From NCBI GenBank assembly GCA_025331435.1, contig JAIWNI010000131.1, forward strand, positions 1 through 64,000: a DNA stretch of 64,000 nucleotides. The letters run 5' to 3'. The notes under the pieces are model-generated. The model saw only the letters and a list, made by a program, of their open reading frames with translations, had not been told where the DNA came from and did no database searches. Position 1 is the first letter of the stretch. Each line of letters opens with the position of its first letter. The stretch is from Choanephora cucurbitarum (taxonomy: Eukaryota > Mucoromycota > Mucoromycetes > Mucorales > Choanephoraceae). The translations under genes were made by a program, and so were the position numbers. Shown piece after piece: positions 55,165 through 64,000 of the stretch.

Positions 55165-58100
55165 ACAAATGCATCTTTTTCATTGATAGAATGCTCACAA
55201 ATACTTGTATTTTGGTTTTCTTGGTTAGCCTGTGGATGTTTTTTGAGTTTCGATCCACTTGATTTCGCGAAACATAATGTGGTTGGCAAGAGATGGTTTA
55301 AAGTAGTGATCTCAAGAGTAAGTTTTGTTCTTTTACTTTCGCCTTCTTTCTGTCTCTTTCTTTTCTTTTTTGGTTGCTCGATATAAAATCGAAGCCTCAG
55401 CTAAAAGAACACCTTCTGACCAGATCTCTTCAAGCAAGAAAAGCGGACTGATGGCACTTGTTTTATTGCATACAGCATCTCATCGAATATGGGGATCTTT
55501 ATACCTACTGACTCAGTTCTTTCCTCTTTAATTAACTCCTCTTCAGGTGATTGCAATCATGCATAAAGAATCCAGTCAATTATCTAGGACTTGGTTCTAG
55601 TGCCGAGTGACAATACACAAACTAAAGCTTCTGACGGATGTTAAAGATCCAGTGGGATGGTGCACATCTGTCTGATGTCAGGTATTTATTTGTTGCACGC
55701 AAAGCTGTCGGCTTCGGCGTCTTTGTGAACTACTATCTTTCCTTTACTTGAGATACGTAAGGGATGATGGTTATATAGATTGCTGTGGAAGCTTCTTTCA
55801 CAGACTATGGGTTCAATTGTAGGCATCCCTCTGGGGCTCTCTTTTTTTTTTTATATCACCGCTCCAAAACCCTATTTGTCTTCTTTCATCTGCTTTGAGA
55901 TGGCTGTATGACGAATATCTCTTCTTTCTCGTGCTAGCCATCAAGCAAACAATCTCATTGAGATAGTATCTGTTCTTGAGTTTGGTCTTCACATCCAAAA
56001 CGAGCGTCAGATCATTTTCATACGAAAAAAGTCAAGTTGTCAAGAGGGGCTTTCATCAGCATGAGCTATGGTCTTATGATCTGCTAATCTCTGCTTCCTA
56101 TCTCCTCTTAGGCTCTTGTCATCATAGTGCCAGCTTGTCGTGAAAAAGAAAATGGGTATTTTAACTCTAGTCTTAGCCTTCTATCCTTGTTGCTTTGTTT
56201 TTTTTTTGTAAACAACACCTAACAATCCTTCTCCTCCCCTCCCCATTTTAGCTGTAACACACACATACTAAGTTCTCTTTCTCTCACAAACACATATACA
56301 TTTTTATTTTCTTGTTGTTTGCCTGAAGCAATCCCTGACCTATCTATATCTTTACTCTCTATTCTTTCCGACTTGACTTACTGTCCGAACCTCACAAGAA
56401 TGCTTTGAATGTAAGACATAGCCCTCAGAACTCGTTGATTGGAAATACGAATGAGTCTTCGACGACCATAGTCAAACAATCCATGCATATGCTGATCCAA
56501 TTTCGTTCCAACCAAAGCATAGCCCAGTTCAGATGCATATACTTCTTCTTCGCTTTCGTTGTTTATCTTGTTTCTCCACCTACCTTTCATGACTCTTCTT
56601 GTTCTATGGCTCATGCCCTCTTTATGCTTGATGGATGCGTTGTCTGTGTTTGCTCAACACATATCACCCGATATTCATGCTTCGATTTCGACACTCGACA
56701 CTCGACTTCTGTATTCAGCACAAAACGCATACCATCCGACTTGTCAACACATCCTATCCTTCCTCATCGACACGATCCTTACTTTGACTAGTTCTGGCCC
56801 TTCACGTTTTCTCGTCCAACTCGTTCTCCTTTATCTCGAATATAGTCTCTGTTTCTGCGCTTGCTCATTATGCTAGTACCATGCTGTATATTGCCGGGAA
56901 CAAGGTATTTATGTTGACAAATCTCTAAAAGAAAAAAAGGAGGGGCAAGAACTAGCATGTCGCGTCCTGGAATGACTATTATCGTTTTTTGTTTGCGGTA
57001 CTCAGAAAATAAACAGTGCTACCTGAAAGGTGTCAAATGGGGTGTACTTAAACACTATTTCTTGTACATCCAAGATGATAACAAAATCATCATGATCTAC
57101 GCTTCTTCTTCTTTGGGACTGTTACCATACTCGAGAATTAGAAAAAGTAGGCATTACTAACGAAATATAATAATTCTCATCTATATTAATCCAATAAAAG
57201 CTATCGAAATAAATCTACATTTTACATAGTTAAAACCTATCTCACAGTCCAATATAAATTTCCCAACATTTCATACCTAAAAAAACGATTAGCCATTTGT
57301 CAGTGGGTGGACGTAGATCTAAAAGCCGCTTTCGAGTTTGACTCTGCAAAGGTATAGTTCATCGTAAAATATAGTTGCAAGTCTAAGACTCTGTAGATCG
57401 AAACCTCCGTATAGCATGTGCACTGTGTACTGTTTTCAGCTTTGTACGAGACGGTTTGTTCTGCCAGCTCTAACCACTCAAGTTTGCTAGTTTGACATAA
57501 AATGGAGAGACTGAAAACGAGTTCATTTTCATCAGTCTGCAAGTCAAACATAAAGTTACCGGAAATGCTTCAGAGCTTCACAGACGATACATTTTTACTT
57601 ACTCAAAAAAAAAAAAAAGCAAAAAGAATGCTCGTATCATTCAATCGCTCTTTCCGTGGTATGAATGAAAGTGCGGCTTTCACATCTGAAAACTTTTGTT
57701 AGACAAAGGTCATCTCTAAATTCAGTCCCAACATCACCCTAACGATTTCTCATATAATAAAGGGACATATGCCAAATGATCAGACTCTCAGTGTATCATT
57801 TTACTATGTCAAAGACTCTTTGTTGATTTTCTGTGACTCCAAAGTCTGCTAATAAATCGGAACGAAATGTATATCATGGTTGAAAGCTATAACCATCTTG
57901 TTTGGTCCATTTTACCTTGAGCTTGGAGGTCAGACACCATATAACAATCTGTTCACTTCTCTTCCATGAGCATCATGCTGGCATAGTATGCATGCTGTGC
58001 TTACTGAGACTGATTTCTAGGCTAAACCAAGGTGTGTTTCGAGGGCGACAAGAGAATATTAGAATAATGACATTGGTCTCACTAATCTAGCCTTGTCCTC

Positions 58101-59030
58101 CAAACTCCATCGAGATATGATATTTCCAAATCTATTCCCTAAACATCCAAAAGCCAAATCAACACGTAAAATCTCGCACTTCAAAGTCTCATCAAGATAG
58201 TCAATGACAACGGGACAAACATGGTCAGGTGTTTATTTTTTCTTTCCAATCATCTTGTCAACAACAAAAAGAGACAGCAAAATAAGTTGCATCCGGACAC
58301 AATATCAATACTGCTGAAGAGGTGTCTTGTTGTCTGAGAAGATCTCATGTTAGCAAGCCTACGCTGCAGATCCAAGGACTGTCCGCTATCCCTTTAAACT
58401 CAAACACTGAAAGACCTCTAACAATCGTCATCACACAATACATCCGTATACTCGCTCTATCTCAATCCACTTGCATGAAATCCCTTGCTTTTACCTGGTG
58501 GTTTGCTTCTTTCCCAACAATATCCAATATCCAATATCCAACCTTCCACGTTCGATGTGTCATCTTGTTCTGTCCTCTTTTATCTATCTTACCTTCGAAT
58601 TCAACAGTAGCTACAGCCTATTCTGCAGCGAGATACCTGTTCAACTAGCGTTTTTCCTTCCAACTGGTACCTACTCTGCATCTGCATTTGCTCAGGATAC
58701 AAGCATTGTCTCAACCATTTATGTAACCTGGGTAGTTGTTGGTTCAGGTTTGCAAAACAGAAACAAGACGTTCCTCTGTCGTGCTCTCACTGTTCTTTTG
58801 CTTCTTTTTGGTGGGCTTTAGTTGGACACTAGCAAGCATCTTTAAGTCAAAGGTCTCTGTGTGTAGATTCCATATTTGCATCCATGTTAAAGACGATTGC
58901 AAAAAAAAAGAGAGAAAGAGAGAGAGAGAGAGAGAAAAGCTGAAAGCTGAAAGCTGAAGGTGACCGTACAGAATGCAACCAAGACGCTCGAAAGAGTAAA
59001 AGCAAGCAGTAACGTGTCGCATCATCAAGT
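55165..59030. other. Gene-poor region, nothing firmly recognised
   Basis: About 3.9 kb of AT-rich DNA with many short ORFs lacking family features. An open stretch at 55190-55317 followed by GTAAGT and a possible 3' exon at about 55396 was considered as a small gene but is unsupported. A (GA)n tract lies at 58911-58936. No tRNA or rRNA was seen. Confidence 0.35.
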
Positions 59031-59038
59031 GTCTGTCT

Positions 59039-59725
59039 TTACTGCTTCATTTTCGACCTTAGTCTCTCTAATAACGTTCTTTGCTGGTTCTGAAGAAGAA
59101 AGAAATAAATAAAATAAAGCAAAGAAAAGAAAATTTTTTGGTCCTTTTCGAGATTCGACTAATAATAGCACGAATAAGATAGTTTGTGTAACTGCAAAAG
59201 AAATCTTGGGAGGCTCTTTTTTTTCTGAACGCTTTATTTTCATGCAAAAAAAAAAAAGAAAAGGCTACCTTACAGACTCTTATTTACGCGCATCGTATTT
59301 TCTCGAGATTTTGTCGATTCGAAAGCAGGCTCAGAGAGACAAGCAAGGAAGGCATTAAATTTAGCTTGGGCTTGCTGAATGCTTTTGTTACTACCCATTT
59401 TATTGTGAATGCGACAACAAACAACACAAATAGGCCTTAGCTAAGCATGCATATTCACAGGGATCAGTTTTGTCTTGGCTCATTTTACTCATGGTTGAAC
59501 TTGACATTGAAACAAGGTAGACTGATCTGATGGATACATAAAAGAGGTAGCATAAGATTGATCATGAATGCTATGTTTTCTGTTAGTGATGACCAAGACA
59601 AGTGAAGCAAGCAGAGCAATGAACAGATGAAGCCATAATAATAAGCAAAACCACAAGACACTGATATTATCTATAGTTATAGCTGTAGATAAGGCTAAGA
59701 TAGTCACCCAATTAGATTCTGACAT
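59039..59725 (-). CDS. Tentative small membrane-protein gene
   Basis: ATG 59725 follows a GA-rich leader typical of genes in this window. The first exon (59501-59725) encodes a 75-residue segment with a long hydrophobic region (VLWFCLLLWLHLFIALLASL), consistent with one or two membrane helices. Joining to 59288-59440 and 59039-59089 keeps the frame open for a total of 142 residues; exon 2 adds a Cys-rich piece (ICVVCCRIHNKMG) and exon 3 a basic helix (NQQRTLLERLRSKMKQ). The first donor (GTTCAA) is weak and the model rests on frame and acceptors alone. Without splicing, the first exon alone is a 78-residue ORF. No family was recognised. Confidence 0.3.
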
Positions 59726-60339
59726 CTCTCTCTCTCTCTCTTTCCATTCTATGCAAACATTGATTCAATTCGCTTTGACACACAAACTCCTCTTCAGCCT
59801 TCAATGTCATTCGTTCAGCAGCTGGAATAGCCTATAGCTATGTGCTAGTCATTATTTTGCTTCACTTTTCATCTTGTTGGATCTGTCAAGATGTCAGGGA
59901 AATTCGAAAGAGGTAAAGCAGTAGCTATTTAATTTTTCTGTAGGCTGAAACGCAAGCATATGAAAAGGGATAAAAAGAAAACGGACATGATGCAAAAATT
60001 GCGCTGATCTTTCTGATTTTGTTTAAAAGGGAAAACGCGCTTTCTGCCTTCTTTTTTCTTCTTCTCTTTTCTTTAGTTTCATTCAAACTACAAAGTCATT
60101 TATACTACTACATAACCTCTGAAGCTGCAAAAAAGCTCTTTCACTCTCTACTCCTTTCTTCAATTGTCATGGTGCTCTCTCATTGTCTTAGTCCTTCTCT
60201 TCCCTCAAGCAAGCTACCAAACTAGTCTTCTTTTGTCTATTATGTTATCTTTTGGTATGGTTCTCATCTTTCCTCTATCAGCTCCATTCTAACTAACGTA
60301 AATCCAAATCACCCAATAGATCTCGAGCTCTAGTATCTC

Positions 60340-60408
60340 TCTACTCGTCTCTCTGCTCGTCTATCTGTCTTTCTGTCTATCTGTCTATCTGTCTGTCTGT
60401 CTGTCTGG
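60340..60408 (+). repeat. TCTG/TCTA tetranucleotide microsatellite
   Basis: Runs of TCTGTCTATCTGTCTATCTG and TCTGTCTGTCTGTCTG form an imperfect tetranucleotide array just upstream of the GC-rich patch. Confidence 0.8.
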
Positions 60409-60434
60409 CATGTTCAAAGTCGTGGGTCTTCCTC

Positions 60435-60610
60435 TCTGTCTTTCGGTATCTGCGGCATCCGCCAGGGTACCACGCTTCGGGCAAAAGGCTACTAGCTACT
60501 CTGGGTCATGAAGGTAGGCTTTAGCCTAACTTGTAGGCCCGTTAGGGGTAGGGTAACAGGGGAGGGAGGACTCATACTTTCGAGGCAGCTCACACTATGG
60601 TCTTTTCTTG
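60435..60610 (+). other. GC-rich patch with hairpin and G-quadruplex motif
   Basis: Within AT-rich surroundings, this patch contains GGTATCTGCGGCATCCGCC, a perfect short hairpin TAGGCTTTAGCCTA, and a canonical four-run G-quadruplex motif at 60545-60566 (GGGG-TA-GGG-TAACA-GGGG-A-GGG). An ATG at 60597 opens only a short hydrophobic frame. It may be a fragment of a mobile element, such as a LINE 5' end, or a structured RNA; nothing distinguishes these. Confidence 0.5.
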
Positions 60611-60792
60611 GCCGACTCTCTATGTTTTTGTTCTGGTTTTTATCCTGGTCTTTATCCTAGTCTTGTCCTAGCCTTTGTCTTGGTCTTCATTCTGGCCTTT
60701 TTCTTTGTCTTCTTGCTGCTCTTCCTTCTCTGTCACAAGCAAAAAAAAAACCCCCCTCAAAAACAACAACGAAAAAAATCAATGTCTATTTG

Positions 60793-60796
<4 letters not shown>

Positions 60797-60860
<64 letters not shown>
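60797..60860 (+). repeat. (CT)n dinucleotide microsatellite
   Basis: An almost uninterrupted CT run of about 60 bp. It makes the overlapping ORFs read as Leu-Ser repeats, which are not real proteins. Confidence 0.9.
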
Positions 60861-60863
<3 letters not shown>

Positions 60864-62317
60864 TTCTTGTTACTCTAAACAACTCTCCTCTATTATTTCA
60901 CATCAATAAAAGCTCTAATCATTTCACATTACATTCTATCTAATTTGTTGAACAAAGGCATTCTGTAATTGTTGGCATTTTTGTTAAAAAAATAAAATAA
61001 AAAGAAGATAATATGAATGCAAAGGAATCAAAAGCAATAAACACATCTTTGTTATCACTCAAAACTAAAACCAGATGGAAAGTAAAACACTGATATAATA
61101 TTCCCTTTTGCAAGTGATGTTAGATATCCTTGGAACGCTTCCTTTTAGCTTAAAGCCGCTAAAGGCATTGTCAAAGGAAAAGAAAAGTCTAGAATAAATA
61201 TGTGGAGCTTGTTGCAAGGTCTATGCTTCTCTTGGTGGAGAAAGCTTCAGTTGCCTCAAAGACTCTGCCGAAAGTCATAACACCTCTTTCTTTTTTTTGG
61301 TTACTTCCGCATTCTCTAGAGCATTTCAAGACTGTTTGTAGCTTAGATTCTCTTTGGCCGCTTCAAATCAAGAGATCAGAGTTGCTGGCTTTGTAATTTC
61401 TTTCTTTTTTTTTTCCAAGACTCCAGTGATCACTTTGAGGCTTGTTTCTCTTCCTATTTTTCTTGTAGCAAGCTATACCTTCCGATCAGTTTGATGTTTC
61501 CACGAGAGTTGAAGCTATCAGTAACGCAAGTCCAAGGACGAAAGAGCCGTCTCTCAATACAACGATGACATGAACGCAAAAAAAAGAGGCCAATCTAGCC
61601 TCGAACAAACAGTGCATGCAAGACAGAATTCTGGCTTGTCTATCATCTGACTGCTTGTTTTGTCTCCCTTCTTCTTTTCTTTGATCAGCGAGTCAAAAGC
61701 AGCAGAGTACGCTATGTTCTGTTTCGAGCAGAGTCTAGTTCTGAACAAGACCCCTTTTCCGGGTAAAGCGCAAAGACAGGCATGGAATGTGACAGTAACG
61801 ACAAGTGATATTGGCTCTTGCATCGAAAGCACAAACCGAGTTTGGTCTGTACGCGGTTTGTATACCCCCCCCCTTTTTCCTGCTTATTTTTTGCTCTTTC
61901 GACAAGACGCAAAGGCTCTCGGTAAGAAGAAGGAAATGGACAGACTCTTTCAAGATGTCAGTAGAGTGGGTGTACTTTTGAGATTATCTGGCTGTGGACA
62001 GAGTTGGTTGGACGACGTAACTTTCATTTAGTGGACTAAAGTGTATGTCCAGAGAAAGAAAGATAAGGAGAAGAAAATGACGATGACGACGGCAACGGTG
62101 GGAAACGATTAAGACAAAAACGATAGGTACTAGGCAGCAACACAGTTCAACACCCTCAGATGGCTCAAGGCAAACATGTTGATAAATGGAAGAAACACAA
62201 AGCTTGTGTGTTAGTTGGATTTGGCAGAGATGACAAGAAAGAAAGAACGTGATCCACAGATCTGCAAATGGTTGAATACGGAGATGCGCTGAAAGCACTG
62301 TATATGCAAAAGTCAGA

Positions 62318-62356
62318 TTAAACTGGATTAGACTGGATCAGACTGGATTAGGCTAA
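62318..62356 (+). repeat. Short 10-bp tandem repeat (ACTGGATTAG)
   Basis: Four imperfect copies, AACTGGATTAG, ACTGGATCAG and ACTGGATTAG among them, lie in a row. Minor simple repeat with no other evidence of function. Confidence 0.7.
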
Positions 62357-63325
62357 ACAACAAAACCATGTTAGTGTGTAAAGAACATGTATTCGGCTGA
62401 TGTGAGAAGCATGGTGCCATTTTGAACACTCTGGATAGTTGCAGGCATGATACGAGACAGTCAATTAGCTAGTTGCCAACACCCTACAAGATGGGTCTCG
62501 TGTGACGAGAGAGGAAGACATTTTGAAGGCATTGTGATGGATTTTGTATGGTAAGTCAAGAAAGTCAGGATGAGAAATAGGTACAGATGTGCTGGAGACT
62601 ATTTGAAGCAAGAAAAGAAAAGAAAAGAAAAGAATAAAGGGTCCTATATGTGTTTATAAGAAGGAAAGAAAACGACACTGAGTTTAAATGTGAAGATGTT
62701 GAAGCTACGGCATCCCAAGACGAGTGAGCCAGTATGTTCATAGAGCCAAGAAGGAAATGAATGGAATAACGCTAAGTGCTATTGCTTTGTTTGAAATGCT
62801 GGATAGAGGCTATTCAGAAGATTTGGCTTCTCTCGTATGAAAGTAATCTGATGCTGATAACAACTGCCTCGCTGTTGCTTCCATCAATTATACAGTCATG
62901 TTTTATTTTTCTCTCTTTGTTTCACTCCTTGTCTTTTTCCTTGTAACAAGTTTAGTGTTGACCAGAACTCATAAGAAAAATAAAGCTCTTTGATCCTGCA
63001 GCTATGTCTGTATAAATGAGAAAAAAAAACGAGATGCAATCTTTTCTGATTTAGTTAAAAGAAGACCAAGAGAATTTGTTGCAGGCATTGTGTAAGGTCC
63101 GATTAGAAGGAGACTGCAACAACATTTGGCTATTGTTCATTATGTGTGATGACCGAAGCAAGCATCAGAAGACAGAAGAATATTTGAGGTATGTAGCCTA
63201 CTACTTGCAGCTAAACTAGTGTCATCAGTCAGCTTTTCTGTTTTTACGAGGTCTGGTGAGATATAGTTCTTTTGCCTGAAGCCATGAGTTTGGTATATGG
63301 AGAGGATATTAAAGCTGAAGAAAAG

Positions 63326-63392
63326 GCTCACTGACTCACTCACCCACTCACTCACCCACTCACTCACTCACTCACTCACTCACTCACTCACT
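63326..63392 (+). repeat. (ACTC)n tetranucleotide microsatellite
   Basis: CTCACTCACTCACCCACTCA-type units run for about 65 bp with CCC interruptions in the first half. On the minus strand this gives the repeated SEWVSEWVSE frame, which is an artefact of the repeat. Confidence 0.9.
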
Positions 63393-64000
63393 TACCATTG
63401 GGCTCATCACGGATCATAGCTTATGTTATTCTAGTGTTGTGCTTTTCTTTTTTTTTCATCGTATCTCTTGTACTCCTCAAACACTTTTCTATCAAAAAGG
63501 TCTTTTGCAAAGAGCAGCTTTTTTCGTCTTTTCTTGGTTTTTTTTTTCGACTATGCGATCGATACAAGCAATAGCAAAGAAAGACCAAGAAGAGAAGAGT
63601 GTTGTCGTGTCTTTGATGGATAAGTATACATTTCTTTTTTTTTCTTTCACTGTCACTTTCTTGCAGGTATTTTCTTTTTATGTTGCCATCATTGTCCTCT
63701 CTCTTTACATTACTCTCTGCTACTGTAGTCGATACACTCTTCCTCTTCTGTCGATCCTGATCGCAACGCCTTTCTTTTTTGGGAACAATAACGAATGCTT
63801 TTTAAAAACCAGTTGCAGAGCGTGTGAACATGTGAGCATGAGCTCATTCACCTTGTCCCTTTATTCTTTATTTCTTTACTCTTTCTATTTTTGCTCTCTC
63901 TGAGGCCCTTCAGAACACACTGTAACTGCGTGCTCTTCTTTATGACTTAACTTACTTTATCTTGCGTGTTATAGAAGTCAAAGTTAGGCACTGGACTCAT

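Larger units (their letters stand above)
59726..64000. other. Gene-poor, simple-repeat-rich end of window
   Basis: No gene could be supported in these 4.3 kb. It contains several microsatellites (listed separately) and a GC-rich patch at 60435-60610. A 123-codon open stretch at 61660-62031 lacks an ATG at its start and has no recognisable motif. The last ORF (63439-63903) is a low-complexity Phe/Ser/Leu translation of T-rich DNA. Confidence 0.4.

Noticed and set aside
60608..60943. ORF containing a long Leu-Ser run
   Set aside because: Product of the CT microsatellite.

Overview
This window is nuclear DNA of a filamentous fungus, most likely a Mucorales-type member of the Mucoromycota. It is AT-rich, its genes carry many short (about 45-90 bp) GT-AG introns, 5' leaders are CT/GA-rich, and the gene set fits: divergent beta-tubulin, LIM-C1-RhoGAP, nudE, a giant DUF3712 membrane protein, LINEs and MULEs. 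Exon coordinates below were worked out by eye from splice signals and reading phase. Every spliced model given with a length closes in frame.

Region 1-2.6 kb holds the 3' end of a LINE retrotransposon and a dispersed AAGCCTT-rich repeat. Region 2.6-27.5 kb is the gene-rich core: a SET/MYND methyltransferase-like gene, a tiny four-exon SERP1/RAMP4 (Ysy6) gene, an SH3 membrane protein, COX16, an O-fucosyltransferase-like protein, a 3.8-kb gene desert, beta-tubulin, an unknown nuclear-type protein, WDR55/JIP5, a LIM-C1-RhoGAP protein, an ankyrin protein, a Tc1-like DDE protein with an altered catalytic residue, and a GATA factor. Most are unrelated housekeeping or signalling genes arranged as convergent or divergent pairs.

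Region 27.5-36.9 kb is a graveyard of mobile DNA: an inverted second copy of the 2.1-kb repeat, a LINE ORF1 relic, a CCHC gag-like relic, a decayed member of a fungal gene family, pogo/mariner-type terminal repeats and a LINE reverse-transcriptase relic. Region 36.9-47.5 kb returns to genes: nudE, a 1694-residue DUF3712 protein, two MITE-like elements, a perfect heptamer array, and a nine-exon gene with a PD-(D/E)XK-like core.

Region 47.5-53.2 kb is the most notable object, a 5.7-kb Mutator-like element (MULE). Its 814-bp terminal inverted repeats differ at one base by my reading. Between them lies one gene-like unit in one orientation that joins a FAR1-type DNA-binding domain, a MULE DDE transposase, a SWIM-like motif, an OTU cysteine protease and an Rtc4-like domain. 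The unit is broken by frameshifts and in-frame stops. Region 53.2-64 kb is mostly non-coding and rich in simple repeats, with one threonine-rich ORF, a tentative small membrane-protein gene and a GC-rich patch containing a G-quadruplex motif.
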